DNA of 64,000 bases from Acuticoccus sp. MNP-M23 (GCF_031195445.1 NZ_CP133480.1:3278501-3342500), one strand, 5' to 3'. Shown: positions 33,252-42,196, numbered from the stretch's first letter. Notes: generated from the sequence alone by a model not told the origin. Numbers and translations are program-made.

Positions 33252-34163
33252 TCAGACATTCTCAGTCAAAAATGCGCCGGTCCGGCCGAAGGCCTCGAAC
33301 AGCTGCTTGGCGGCGTTGGCGCCGATGGGCTGAAGCGGCGGCACCGCGCGGCACCAGCCGGGGTGCCCGTCGCGTGCTGCAAGACCGGCTTTCAGCGCGC
33401 CGATCCCGCCGAAATTATCGACGGCGGCTATGCGTGCCGCCTGCTTTTCCACCAGCGGGGCGGCCGTGTCGTTGCCGTTGGCATCGTAAATGGCGCAAAG
33501 GTCGGCGGCGAAGAGGTTGGGCATCCCGCCGATCATCCCCGCGCCGCCCGCGGCCAGAAGTGGCGTCAGCACACGGTCGTCGCCGGTGAAGATCGAGAGG
33601 TTGGGGTAGCGTTCGGCCAGCATCACGCCGTTGGCAACGTCGCCGGTGGAATCCTTCAGGCCGACAACCTGTTCGCCGAAGGCGGCCTGCATCGCGTCCA
33701 CCAGAGCCGGGGTGTAGGCGAACCGGCTCAGCTGGGGGATGTTGTAGAGGAGAAGGTCGATGTCCGGCCGCCCGGCGCGCTTCAGCATCTCGTCGACAAA
33801 GGCGACTATGCCGGCGTCTCCCGCGCCATAATAGAACGGCGGCAGGACCAAAATGGCGCGGCAGCCGAGGACGGCCGCCGCTTTTGCCATGCCCGCCGCT
33901 TCGTCCACGCTTGGCGTCATGATTGCGGGGATGTGGCGCCCGAGGTCGGCGCCTTCGGCCTTCAGCACCGCCATTGCCGCAATCTTCTGCGCGGTGGAAA
34001 GGGACGCGCCCTCGCCGGTGGAGCCGAACGTGGAGACGAAGGTGCACCCTTCCTCCAGCAGCCGCGCGCAATGCTGTGCCAGGCGCGGGACATCCACCTC
34101 GAAGGACGCATCCACCGGCGTCGCTGCCGCCGTGACGATGCCGCGCAGGTCGCTGTTCGCCAA
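33252..34163 (-). CDS. DapA-family pyruvate-type aldolase / dihydrodipicolinate synthase-like
   Basis: A 303-residue barrel enzyme of the N-acetylneuraminate lyase/DHDPS superfamily. The substrate-carboxylate loop is STFGSTGEGASLS, Tyr of the proton relay is in LLLYNIPQ and the Schiff-base Lys is in VVGLKDSTGD. Members cleave or form 2-keto-3-deoxy sugar acids, so a KDG- or deoxyrhamnonate-type aldolase fits the glycosidase context better than lysine synthesis. The TTG start at 34163 is chosen because GGAG lies 7 bases upstream. First gene of the leftward operon, divergent from TRAP system 3. Confidence 0.88.
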   Translation of the reverse strand: MANSDLRGIVTAAATPVDASFEVDVPRLAQHCARLLEEGCTFVSTFGSTGEGASLSTAQKIAAMAVLKAEGADLGRHIPAIMTPSVDEAAGMAKAAAVLGCRAILVLPPFYYGAGDAGIVAFVDEMLKRAGRPDIDLLLYNIPQLSRFAYTPALVDAMQAAFGEQVVGLKDSTGDVANGVMLAERYPNLSIFTGDDRVLTPLLAAGGAGMIGGMPNLFAADLCAIYDANGNDTAAPLVEKQAARIAAVDNFGGIGALKAGLAARDGHPGWCRAVPPLQPIGANAAKQLFEAFGRTGAFLTENV

Positions 34164-34182
34164 GCTGTTCTCCAATGTTTGG

Positions 34183-34201
34183 TGACTGATACAATCAGTC
34201 A
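34183..34201. promoter_or_regulatory. Operator candidate A between aldolase and TRAP system 3
   Basis: TGACTGAT and ATCAGTCA form a perfect 8-bp inverted repeat around ACA, 20 bases upstream of the aldolase start. The size and symmetry fit a GntR dimer, and an FCD-GntR gene is in the adjacent operon. Confidence 0.6.
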
Positions 34202-34227
34202 TCTGATTAACGACAAAATCAACATTT

Positions 34228-34245
34228 ACATCAGTGCTCTGATGT
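34228..34245. promoter_or_regulatory. Operator candidate B between aldolase and TRAP system 3
   Basis: ACATCAG and CTGATGT form a perfect 7-bp inverted repeat around TGCT. It shares the ATCAG/CTGAT half-sites with candidate A, 27 bases to the left, in the same divergent region. Two related palindromes suggest cooperative binding or one site per operon. Confidence 0.5.
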
Positions 34246-34347
34246 TGCAACCTTCCGGCAAGCAAATTGCGCAGGCCTTGCGGCCGGCGTTGCGCTGAGA
34301 CAACGAGAGCGGCGGTAACGCCCGAGTTCAAAGGGAGAAGAAAGACA

Positions 34348-35352
34348 ATGACGACAATGATGCGTGGCGCGGCTATCGCGCTGTCCGGCGCCGTCATGGC
34401 CGCCGCGTCTATGGGCCCGGCGCTGGCGGCGGACCCGATCGAGGTGAAGTTCACCACCGTTTCCGTGCCGACCGATCTGCACACCCGTGCAATGAAGGTG
34501 TTTGCCGACAAGCTGAACGAGCTTGAGCCGGACACATTCGACATTCAGCTCTACGATTCGGGCTCGCTCTTCGGCCAGAACGGCGACCTTGATGCGCTCC
34601 AGCGCGGCAATGCCGAAATGGCCTATGTGTCGTTCCAGCTCATTGCCGATTCGATCCCCGAATTCGGCCTGTTCACCGCCGGCTACCTGTTCCAGGATGC
34701 GGACCACTACCGCAAGGTGATGGATTCGGACCTTGGAGCCGAGTTCAAGGCCAAGGTGTCGGACGAGATGGGCATCCAGCTCCTCGACGTGTGCTATCTC
34801 GGCACCCGCGAACTGAACCTGCGCAAGAAAATGGACGTTTCGACGCCGGAAGACCTTGCCGGCGTGAAGCTGCGGATGCCGGGCAACGAGGCGTGGCTGT
34901 TCCTGGGCAAGGCGCTCGGCGCCAACCCGACGCCGCTGCCGTTCTCCGAAGTCTATCTCGGCCTTCAGACCGGCACGATCGACGCGCAGGACAACCCGCT
35001 CCCCACCGTGGAAGCCGCCAAGTTCTACGAAGTGACCGAGCAGATCGTGCTCACGGACCATCTGGTCGACGGTCTGCCCATGGCCATCAACAACCAGACC
35101 TGGGACGAGCTTGACGAAACCCAGCGCCAGAACGTGACGGAAGCTGCCAAGGCCGCCTGCGCCTGGAACAACGAGAACCGCTACGCCGAGGAAGAGCGTC
35201 TGGTGGCATTCTTCGAGTCCGAGGGCCTCACGGTGACGAAGCCTGACGTCGACGCCTTCCGCAGCCACGTGCAAGAGGTCTACCTCACCTCCGACCGGGC
35301 CAAGGAATGGCCGGAAGGCTGGGTCGAGCGCATCAACGCGCTGGCTGACTGA
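34348..35352 (+). CDS. TRAP transporter substrate-binding protein (DctP family), system 3
   Basis: A 334-residue receptor with signal peptide (residues 1-27, ending ALAAD). DctP signatures: VKFTTVSVPTDLHTRAMKVF, DSGSLFGQNGDLDAL, the binding-helix Arg in GVKLRMPGNEAW and YLGLQTGTIDAQDNPL. AAGGGAG lies 10 bases before the ATG at 34348. First gene of the rightward operon, divergent from the aldolase-GntR-glycosidase operon. Ligand is probably an acidic sugar or short glycoside acid; TRAP receptors normally require a carboxylate. Confidence 0.94.
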   Translation: MTTMMRGAAIALSGAVMAAASMGPALAADPIEVKFTTVSVPTDLHTRAMKVFADKLNELEPDTFDIQLYDSGSLFGQNGDLDALQRGNAEMAYVSFQLIADSIPEFGLFTAGYLFQDADHYRKVMDSDLGAEFKAKVSDEMGIQLLDVCYLGTRELNLRKKMDVSTPEDLAGVKLRMPGNEAWLFLGKALGANPTPLPFSEVYLGLQTGTIDAQDNPLPTVEAAKFYEVTEQIVLTDHLVDGLPMAINNQTWDELDETQRQNVTEAAKAACAWNNENRYAEEERLVAFFESEGLTVTKPDVDAFRSHVQEVYLTSDRAKEWPEGWVERINALAD

Positions 35353-35369
35353 ACCCTGGTCCGGGCGGC

Positions 35370-35852
35370 ATGATGCGCAATGCATTGCTGTGGTTGAAAA
35401 GGGGCGCCGACGCTGTCGGCGTCCTTCTTTTCCTCGCCACGTTCGCGGGCTTCATCGTCCAGATCTTTTACCGCTACGTCCTCAATTCGCCGCTGGCGTG
35501 GACCGAGGAGGCGACGATGATCGCCTTCATCTGGGCCGTGTTCTGGGCTGCGGCCTTCATGGTGCCGATCCGCGAGCACGTCACCTTCGATGTCGTCTAC
35601 GACGTGGTGCCCGAACGGGTGCGCAGGATCTTCGCGCTGGTGTCCATGGCGCTGATCTTCGTGGCGTTCGTCATCCTCATTCCCTACACGCTCGACTATC
35701 TGGACTTTCTCCTGCGCAAGAAGTCGCCGGTGATCCGGGTCCGGATGACGTGGGTGTACGGCTGCTACCTGTTGTTCGTCGCCGGGTTCGTGGTGCAGGC
35801 GGGGTTCCGCTTCTACGGGCTGTTGCGGCCCAACTGGCGCGAACAAATCTAG
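35370..35852 (+). CDS. TRAP transporter small permease (DctQ), system 3
   Basis: A 160-residue protein with four hydrophobic segments. The block FYRYVLNSPLAWTEEATMIAF and PIREHVTFDVVYDVV are typical of DctQ. ATG codons at 35370 and 35373 are both possible. It lies 17 bases after the receptor gene and 15 before the large permease, inside the system 3 operon. Confidence 0.92.
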   Translation: MMRNALLWLKRGADAVGVLLFLATFAGFIVQIFYRYVLNSPLAWTEEATMIAFIWAVFWAAAFMVPIREHVTFDVVYDVVPERVRRIFALVSMALIFVAFVILIPYTLDYLDFLLRKKSPVIRVRMTWVYGCYLLFVAGFVVQAGFRFYGLLRPNWREQI

Positions 35853-35867
35853 GCCGGAGTTCCTAAC

Positions 35868-37166
35868 ATGCTGGCGTCCATCGCCCTGCCTGCCATGATC
35901 GTCATCCTGATCGGGACGACGGTTTCCGGAATGCCCATGGGCATTGCCATGATCGTGTCGAGCATCTTCTACCTGCTGATCTCCGGCCGCGACGTGGGCC
36001 TTGCCTCCGAGCAGGTGCTGAACGGGGTGTTCGGCAACTTCGTCGCGCTGGCCGTTCCGCTGTTCATCTTTGCCGCCAACATCATGAATGCGGGGCAGAT
36101 CACCGACCGGCTCCTGAAATTCTCGCTGGCGCTGGTGGGGCGGCTTCCGGGCGGCCTTGCGCAGGTCAACATCCTGACGAGCCTCATCTTCTCGGGCATG
36201 AGCGGCAGCGCCGTGTCCGATGTTGCGGGCGTCGGCAAGGTGCTGACCAACATGATGATCGAAGACAACCGCTATCCGCGCGGTTTTGCCGGCGCGATCA
36301 CCGCCACGTCCTCGGTGGTCGGCCCGATCTTCCCGCCATCCATTCCCATGGTGTTTTACGCTCTCATCTCCTCCACCTCGGTGGGGGCGCTTTTCATGGG
36401 CGGGATCACGCCGGCGATCCTCATTGTGGTGGTGCTGTCGCTTGTGGTGATGGTGATTGCCAGGCGCCGCGGGTTTCCGGTGGAGGTGGGCGTGCCGCTG
36501 CGCGCCTTGCCGCGGATCGTCCTGCGCGCCATCCCGCCGCTTCTGATGCCGGTCATTCTTCTGGGCGGCATCTATTCGGGTGCATTCACGCCGACCGAGG
36601 CGGCGGCCGTGTCGGCGTTCTATGCGCTGCTGCTGGCCATGTTTGCCTACCGCACGCTGAGCCTTGTTCAGTTCTGGGGCGTCGTCGTGTCGAGTGTGCG
36701 CACCACGGCTGTGGTCGCCATCGTCCTGTGCGGTGCGTTCATCTTCAACTACGTGGTTGCGGTGGAGCGGGTGCCGCAGGCGGTGTTCCTGTTCTTCGAC
36801 CAGTTCGAGCTGGGCTGGGTCGAATTCTTCATCATGATCAACGTGTTGTACCTGATCCTCGGCTGCTTTCTCGACGTATCGACCATCATGCTGGTGATCA
36901 CGCCGCTGTTCATTCCGGCGGCGGCTGCTGCGGGGATCGACCTGCACCATTTCGGCATCGTCATCGTCTTCAACATGATGATCGGCCTCATCACGCCGCC
37001 CTATGGCATCTTGCTGTTCATCATCAAGGCGCTGAACGGGATCCCGGTGGCGGAGATGATCCGCGAGATCTGGCTGTTCGTGGCGGTGCTGGTGGCACTG
37101 TTGATGGTGATCACCTTCGTGCCGGAACTCAGCCTCTGGCTGCCGCGCGCGGCGGGCCTGCTTTAG
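35868..37166 (+). CDS. TRAP transporter large permease (DctM), system 3
   Basis: A 432-residue DctM protein with about 12 hydrophobic segments. LAVPLFIFAANIMNAG, LIFSGMSGSAVSDVAGVG, VVGPIFPPSIPMVFYALI, GAFTPTEAAAVSAFYA and GLITPPYGILLF are family signatures. GGAG lies close to the ATG. Its stop overlaps the convergent SorC regulator gene by four bases. Confidence 0.95.
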   Translation: MLASIALPAMIVILIGTTVSGMPMGIAMIVSSIFYLLISGRDVGLASEQVLNGVFGNFVALAVPLFIFAANIMNAGQITDRLLKFSLALVGRLPGGLAQVNILTSLIFSGMSGSAVSDVAGVGKVLTNMMIEDNRYPRGFAGAITATSSVVGPIFPPSIPMVFYALISSTSVGALFMGGITPAILIVVVLSLVVMVIARRRGFPVEVGVPLRALPRIVLRAIPPLLMPVILLGGIYSGAFTPTEAAAVSAFYALLLAMFAYRTLSLVQFWGVVVSSVRTTAVVAIVLCGAFIFNYVVAVERVPQAVFLFFDQFELGWVEFFIMINVLYLILGCFLDVSTIMLVITPLFIPAAAAAGIDLHHFGIVIVFNMMIGLITPPYGILLFIIKALNGIPVAEMIREIWLFVAVLVALLMVITFVPELSLWLPRAAGLL

Positions 37167-38095
37167 GCGAGCGCGTCGGCGGTGGCGGCGTCGGTTGCCA
37201 GCGCGGTGATGAGCCCGCCGCGCGCTGCTGCATGAATGGCGTCCACCTTGGCATCGCCGGCCGCCACCGCAAGCCGCACGGGGATTGCGGTTAGCGCCTC
37301 GAGACTGATCGCCATGGTGCGCCCGTCGGTCTCGCCGGTGAGGGCAACGCCGTGCGCATTGAAGAAGCGGCCGCAGATGGAGCCCGCGGCACCGTCTCGT
37401 GCCAGCGCGTTGACCGCCTCCGCACCGATCATGCCGTGGCGCAGGATGGAGGCGGAGGGGTCCATGGCGCCGATGCCGAACAGCGCGATGCTGGCGCGCG
37501 CGATCAGCGCATGGGGTTCCGCCAGCGCGGCGGATGCCGCGAGCAGCCGGGCTATGTCTGCACTGTCGACAATGGCGGGCACGGGGAGCTGCCAGCTTCT
37601 GGCGCCAAGGCCTGCGGCCAGAACGCGGCTGACTTCGCCCGAATGGGTGGCAAGCCGGGGCGCGCCGATACCGCCGATCAGCGGCACCACCTCAATGCCC
37701 CGCACAGCAACGCGCCGCGCGGCGGCAGCAACCGCTGCCACCGCGGCACCGTCTGACACGCCAATCACGTCGCCAGGGGCGACCATCGTCTCCAGCGCGC
37801 TGGCGGTCGCTCTGGCAAGGTCCGCCGTCTGGCCGCTCCGGGGCGGGGAGACCACCACGGCGCGGTCCAGCCCCAGCGTCCGGCAGAGCGCGGCCTCGCG
37901 GGCAGCGTCCCGCCAGCCGGCCGGCGTCACCCGGATTTCCAGGATGCCGGCGGCGAAGGCGCGCTTGATGGCGCGGCTCACCGTCGCCTCCGACACGCCG
38001 AGCCGGCGCGCGATCTCGCCTTGTGACAGGCCGTCCTCGAAGCGCAGCCGCGCGATGGCGGCGATGCTGTCGTGGTCGTGCGCCGGGCGGGCCAT
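37163..38095 (-). CDS. SorC/DeoR-type sugar-binding transcriptional regulator
   Basis: A 310-residue regulator: N-terminal helix-turn-helix (RLRFEDGLSQGEIARRLGVS, ATVSRAIKRAFAAG) at residues 15-55 and a C-terminal SorC sugar-phosphate-binding domain (VIGVSDGAAVAAVAAA, VVPLIGGIGAPRLATHSGEV, GIGAMDPSASILRHGMIGAE). The family is usually controlled by a phosphorylated sugar, which fits the ROK kinase and SIS isomerase genes directly upstream in the same operon (3-base gap to the SIS gene). Convergent overlap with TRAP system 3. Confidence 0.9.
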   Translation of the reverse strand: MARPAHDHDSIAAIARLRFEDGLSQGEIARRLGVSEATVSRAIKRAFAAGILEIRVTPAGWRDAAREAALCRTLGLDRAVVVSPPRSGQTADLARATASALETMVAPGDVIGVSDGAAVAAVAAAARRVAVRGIEVVPLIGGIGAPRLATHSGEVSRVLAAGLGARSWQLPVPAIVDSADIARLLAASAALAEPHALIARASIALFGIGAMDPSASILRHGMIGAEAVNALARDGAAGSICGRFFNAHGVALTGETDGRTMAISLEALTAIPVRLAVAAGDAKVDAIHAAARGGLITALATDAATADALA

Positions 38096-38098
38096 GGA

Positions 38099-38653
38099 TC
38101 AGGCGGCCGGGAAGGCGGCCTCGATGCCGTCACACAGGCAGTGGATCAAAAAGAGATGCGCCTCCTGCACCCGCGCGGTGCCGAACGGGCCGACGGTGAG
38201 GGGAATGGTGGCGCGGGCCTGCATGTTGCCGGGTTCGCCAAGGAGCGCGATGGAGCGGAGGCCGAGTTCGCCGGCCACATCCAGCGCTGCCACCACGTTG
38301 GAGGAGCGGCCGCTGGTGGACAGCGCGAGGAGCAGGTCACCCTCGCGGGCGAGCGCGCGGAGCGGGCGGGCGAACACGTCATTCCACGAAAAATCGTTGG
38401 CGATGCAGGTCATCTGACCGGTGTCGCCGCCCAGCCAGACGGATGGAAGCGCCGCCCGGTCATGCTTGTAGCGGCCGACCAGCTCGGTGACGAAGTGCTG
38501 CCCTTCGGCAGCGCTCCCGCCATTGCCGCAGACAAAGATGCAGCCGCCCGCCTCAAGCGTCTCCACCATCGCGGTGGTGGCGCGGGCAAGGTCGGGCGAA
38601 AGGGCGCGCACGGCCTCAAAGGTCGCGGCAAGTTGGCGGAGTTGGTCGTCCAT
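38099..38653 (-). CDS. SIS-domain sugar-phosphate isomerase, GmhA-like
   Basis: A 184-residue SIS protein close to sedoheptulose-7-phosphate isomerase: FVCGNGGSAAEGQHFVTELV at about residues 40-60, then the phosphate loop LALSTSGRSSNVVAAL and the C-terminal EAHLFLIHCLCDGIE with a metal-type His. The ATG at 38653 has GAGGA upstream. It lies between the ROK kinase (13-base gap) and the SorC regulator. In LPS biosynthesis GmhA has different neighbours, so here it more likely acts on a catabolic ketose or aldose phosphate made by the kinase. Confidence 0.85.
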   Translation of the reverse strand: MDDQLRQLAATFEAVRALSPDLARATTAMVETLEAGGCIFVCGNGGSAAEGQHFVTELVGRYKHDRAALPSVWLGGDTGQMTCIANDFSWNDVFARPLRALAREGDLLLALSTSGRSSNVVAALDVAGELGLRSIALLGEPGNMQARATIPLTVGPFGTARVQEAHLFLIHCLCDGIEAAFPAA

Positions 38654-38666
38654 CGTCAGGGGGTCC

Positions 38667-39590
38667 TCAGCTGCTGGTTTCGAGGGCGGTGAGTGCGACG
38701 CTGAGCGCTGCAACATCGCCAATGGCGGGGCCGAAGGCACCGTCCACCACGGTGCACCCGGCAAGACTGACGGGGAGTGCCTCGCGCGCGATGGCGGCGT
38801 GCATCGGACGGGTGAAGGCAGGCCCCATGCGCTGCGCGAGGCTCCCCAGAACGATCCGCTCCGGCGCCAGAAGGTCGATCAGCCTGGCCGCGGCGGACCC
38901 CAGCGCGGTGCCGGCTGCCTCGATGGCGGCGACAGCGTCTGCGTCGCCAGTGTCGGCCCGGTCCTTGAGGGCTTTGGCGTCTGCCACGGTGCCAAGGGTC
39001 GCCGGCCAGCCCCAGCTTGCATGGGCCGCAATGCCCGCTCCGCTGGCGATGCCCTCCAGCGAGCCGGCTTTGCCATAAAAGGCCGGGCCATCGGGAAGGG
39101 CACGCCAGTGGCCGATCTCGCCGGCAAGGTTGGCCCGGCCGCGCAGGAGCCGCCCGCCACTGATAATCCCGGCGCCGATGCCGGTGCCAAGGGTGAGGAA
39201 CACCATGTCGTCAGAGCCGCGGCCCGCGCCAAAGCGCCACTCGGCAAGGGCGCCGGCCTTGGCATCATGCTCGATGCGGGCGGGGCGGCCAAGGGCAGCA
39301 AGATCTGCGGCGAGGGGAACATCGTCCCATCCCGGCAGGTGCGGCGGGCCGAGAACGCGCCCGGCCACGGCATCGAGCGGCCCGCCCACCGCAGCGCCCA
39401 CAGCAGCAACGCTGGGATGTGCGGCCAGCAGCAGCGCGGCCTCGCGGCAAATGTCGGCCAGCATCGGCGCATAGCCCCGCTCTGCACCGGAGGCGATCTG
39501 GTGGCGCGCAATCACGGTGCCGTCCGCCGCGCCCAGCACGAACGCGGTCTTGGTGCCGCCAATGTCGATGCCGAGGAGGGTGGGGGTCAT
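38667..39590 (-). CDS. ROK-family sugar kinase lacking the zinc-cysteine motif
   Basis: A 307-residue actin-fold kinase: phosphate-1 loop LLGIDIGGTKTAFVLG at the N-terminus, catalytic Asp in ARIEHDAKAGALAEWRFG, the GTGIGAGIISGG ROK segment and an adenosine-site GSLA block. The usual zinc motif HxCxCGxxGCxE is absent; the aligned stretch reads GHWRALPDGPAFYGKAG with SLEGIASG after it, without cysteines. First gene of a leftward operon with the SIS isomerase and SorC regulator. Likely phosphorylates the free sugar that the isomerase then uses. Divergent from the exported nucleosidase gene. Confidence 0.88.
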   Translation of the reverse strand: MTPTLLGIDIGGTKTAFVLGAADGTVIARHQIASGAERGYAPMLADICREAALLLAAHPSVAAVGAAVGGPLDAVAGRVLGPPHLPGWDDVPLAADLAALGRPARIEHDAKAGALAEWRFGAGRGSDDMVFLTLGTGIGAGIISGGRLLRGRANLAGEIGHWRALPDGPAFYGKAGSLEGIASGAGIAAHASWGWPATLGTVADAKALKDRADTGDADAVAAIEAAGTALGSAAARLIDLLAPERIVLGSLAQRMGPAFTRPMHAAIAREALPVSLAGCTVVDGAFGPAIGDVAALSVALTALETSS

Positions 39591-39713
39591 GGTCGGTCTC
39601 GTGTCGGAGTTATTGCAAGAAATTGCGTAGGCGAAGGATCTTTCTCGTGCAAGCGGATCGGGCGCTGACGAATATGTTGCGAACCGGATTGCTGTGTTGA
39701 CGGGAGCCCCTTG

Positions 39714-40637
39714 ATGAAACGCACCATTCTTGCTGCCGGCATTGTTGCGATGGCGGGCCTTGCAGCCTCCGCCGTCACCGCCGAGGCGCAGAAGCTGGAC
39801 GAGACGCCGCGCGTTGCGCTGATCTCGGCGTTCGAGCCCGAATGGGGCGTCCACCACGAAAAGCTGACCGGCGCGGCCACCTATGAGCGCGCCGGTGTGC
39901 GCTTTGTTACCGGCGAACTGGGGGGCCGCGATGTGGTGCTGTTCCTGTCCGGCATCAGCATGGTGAATGCCGCCATGACCACGCAGATGGCCATCGACAG
40001 CTTCAACATCGACACCATCGTCTTTTCCGGGATTGCCGGTGGCGTGGACCCGGACCTCAACATCGGCGACGTGGTGGTGGCGGAAAAATGGGGTCCCTAC
40101 CTCGACATGGTGATCGCGCGGGAGACCGACGACGGCTTCAAGGTGCCGCCATTCTTCGGCACGCCGTTTCCCAATTACGGGATGATGTTTCCGCAGGCGA
40201 TGGAGGTGCGCTCCGAAGGCAGCGATGCGCCGGAGCCGAAATTCTGGTTCGAGGCCGACGCTTCCTTGCTGGCGACCGCAAGGAAGGCGGTGGACAAGCT
40301 TGACCTGGAGGACTGCGGCGTCAGCGGCGCGTGCCTTTCGGCTGCGCCGAAGGTCGTTGTGGGGGGCAATGGTGTCTCGGGCAGCGCTTTCGTCGACAAT
40401 GAGGATTTCCGCCAGTACGTGTCCGATACGTTCGACGCGAAGGTGCTCGACATGGAATCGGCGGCGGTGGCGCAGGTGGCCTACGCCAACGGGGTGCCGT
40501 TCATCGTGTTCCGCTCGCTGTCGGACCTTGCCGGCGGCAGCGATGCCGCCAACGAGATGCAGGTTTTCATGGGGCTGGCTGCCAGCAATTCCGCCGCAGT
40601 GGTCGAGGCATTCCTGAAAGAGACAGCGGCCAATTAA
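39714..40637 (+). CDS. Exported 5'-methylthioadenosine/S-adenosylhomocysteine nucleosidase-like protein
   Basis: A 307-residue member of the nucleoside phosphorylase/MtnN superfamily. Unlike cytoplasmic MtnN it has a signal peptide (about residues 1-25, MKRTILAAGIVAMAGL then TAEAQ). Conserved parts: FEPEWGV, GIAGGVDPDLNIGDVVVAE, KVLDMESAAVAQVAYANGVP and FRSLSDLAG, carrying the Glu of DMES and Asp of SD that match catalytic MtnN residues. An insert at about 120-180 contains aromatic residues. GGGAG lies 7 bases before the ATG. It may strip adenine or another base from nucleosides in the periplasm. Stands alone. Confidence 0.85.
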   Translation: MKRTILAAGIVAMAGLAASAVTAEAQKLDETPRVALISAFEPEWGVHHEKLTGAATYERAGVRFVTGELGGRDVVLFLSGISMVNAAMTTQMAIDSFNIDTIVFSGIAGGVDPDLNIGDVVVAEKWGPYLDMVIARETDDGFKVPPFFGTPFPNYGMMFPQAMEVRSEGSDAPEPKFWFEADASLLATARKAVDKLDLEDCGVSGACLSAAPKVVVGGNGVSGSAFVDNEDFRQYVSDTFDAKVLDMESAAVAQVAYANGVPFIVFRSLSDLAGGSDAANEMQVFMGLAASNSAAVVEAFLKETAAN

Positions 40638-40777
40638 CGCTCTGCGGGCCGCTGCCGCGGGGAGGGGTGCCAGCGTCGCCTTGCCAACTGGCACGATTTA
40701 CCGCAGAAGGCGGCTTCTGGGACAATTCCAAGGACGAGGCTGCGCGCGGATGCGCGTGCGCAGAACGGGGACGCACG

Positions 40778-42196
40778 ATGGGTAAAGTCACGGGCTTTCT
40801 GGAGATCGACCGGCAGGAGCTGAAATATCAGCCCGCCAGCGACCGGGTTCGCCATTTCAAGGAATTCACGCTGCCGCTGTCCCGGCCGGAGGTGGAGCGT
40901 CAGGCCGCCCGCTGCATGGATTGCGGGATTCCGTTCTGCCAGACCGACACCGGCTGCCCGGTGGACAACCAGATCCCCGACTGGAACGACCTCGTCTACG
41001 CCGGCGACTGGAAGCGTGCGTCCGAAAACCTGCACTCCACCAACAATTTCCCCGAGTTCACCGGCCGCATCTGCCCCGCTCCGTGCGAAGAGGCGTGCGT
41101 CCTCAACATCGAGAACACGCCGGTGGCCATCAAGGCGATCGAACAGGCGATTGCCGACCGTGCGTGGGAAGAAGGCTGGATCAAGCCGCAGCCGCCGCAG
41201 GCGATGACCGGCAAGACGGTCGGCATTGTCGGCGCGGGTTCCGCCGGCATGGCGGCGGCCCAGCAGCTCGCCCGCGTCGGCCACGAGGTTCACGTCTATG
41301 AGCGCTACCAGCGCGCCGGCGGCCTGCTGACTTACGGCATTCCCGACTTCAAGATGGAGAAGGGCGGCGTCGAGCGGCGCGTTGCGCAGATGGAGGCCGA
41401 GGGGGTGGTCTTCCACTTCGGCGCGGACGTTGACGCCGAGCGCCTGCGCGCACTGGTGGAGAAACACGACGCCATGCTCCTGACCACAGGCGCCGAGCGG
41501 CCGCGCGATCCGGGCCTGCCGGGTGCCGAGCTGGAAGGCGTCCACTATGCCATGCCCTTCCTTGTGCAGCAGAACCGCCGCGTTGCGCGCGAAACCTTCC
41601 CGGACACGCCCATTGTGGCCGCCGGCAAGCATGTGGTGGTAATCGGCGGCGGCGATACCGCGTCCGACTGCATCGGCACCTCCATTCGCCAGGGCGCGCT
41701 CGCCGTCACGCAGATGGACATCCGTCCGATGCCCCCCATCCGCGAGAACAAGGACCTGGTGTGGCCCTACTGGCCGACCAAGTTCCGCACCTCGTCCAGC
41801 CAGGCCGAAGGCGCGGACCGCGAGTTTGCGGCCGCCACGCTGGAGATTGTCGGCAAGAAGGGCCGTGCCACCCATGTGCGCTGCGCCCGCGTCGATGCTG
41901 CGCGCAAGCCGCTGCCGGGCACCGAGTTCGACATTCGCGCCGACCTCGTCCTCTTCGCCATCGGCTTTGCCGGCCCGCGCGAGGAAACCTACGTGACCGC
42001 CTACGAGTTCGAGCGCGACCGCCGCACGAATATCTTTGCAAACACCGAGGACTATCGCACCAGCGTCCCGAAGGTGTATGCCGCAGGGGACGTCCGCCGC
42101 GGACAGAGCCTCGTTGTCTGGGCCATTCGCGAAGGACGCCAGGCTGCGCGCGCGATCGACCTCGACCTCATGGGTGAAACGACGCTGCCGCGCTAA
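40778..42196 (+). CDS. gltD: Glutamate synthase small subunit
   Basis: A 472-residue FAD/iron-sulfur protein. N-terminal [4Fe-4S] cysteines at 46, 49, 54 and 60 (CMDCGIPFC) and 99, 103 and 107; FAD fold [16 protein letters not shown] at about 149-164; [24 protein letters not shown] fold [15 protein letters not shown]. It passes electrons from NADPH to the large GltB subunit in ammonia assimilation, or serves similar two-electron enzymes. The large-subunit gene is not adjacent; an AbrB-type gene follows. The ATG at 40778 opens MGKVTGFLE, the usual GltD start. Confidence 0.93.
   Translation: MGKVTGFLEIDRQELKYQPASDRVRHFKEFTLPLSRPEVERQAARCMDCGIPFCQTDTGCPVDNQIPDWNDLVYAGDWKRASENLHSTNNFPEFTGRICPAPCEEACVLNIENTPVAIKAIEQAIADRAWEEGWIKPQPPQAMTGKTVGIVGAGSAGMAAAQQLARVGHEVHVYERYQRAGGLLTYGIPDFKMEKGGVERRVAQMEAEGVVFHFGADVDAERLRALVEKHDAMLLTTGAERPRDPGLPGAELEGVHYAMPFLVQQNRRVARETFPDTPIVAAGKHVVVIGGGDTASDCIGTSIRQGALAVTQMDIRPMPPIRENKDLVWPYWPTKFRTSSSQAEGADREFAAATLEIVGKKGRATHVRCARVDAARKPLPGTEFDIRADLVLFAIGFAGPREETYVTAYEFERDRRTNIFANTEDYRTSVPKVYAAGDVRRGQSLVVWAIREGRQAARAIDLDLMGETTLPR

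Noticed and set aside
33252-39590. Sialic acid (nan) catabolism from DapA-type aldolase, TRAP importer and ROK kinase
   Set aside because: No NanE epimerase, NagA/NagB-type enzymes or sialidase are present, and the kinase lies in a separate operon with a GmhA-like isomerase.
40689-40705. Sigma-54-like sequence TGGCACG...CGCA upstream of gltD
   Set aside because: The GG to GC distance is 11 bases rather than 10, and the -12 half is weak, so it fails the strict spacing rule.
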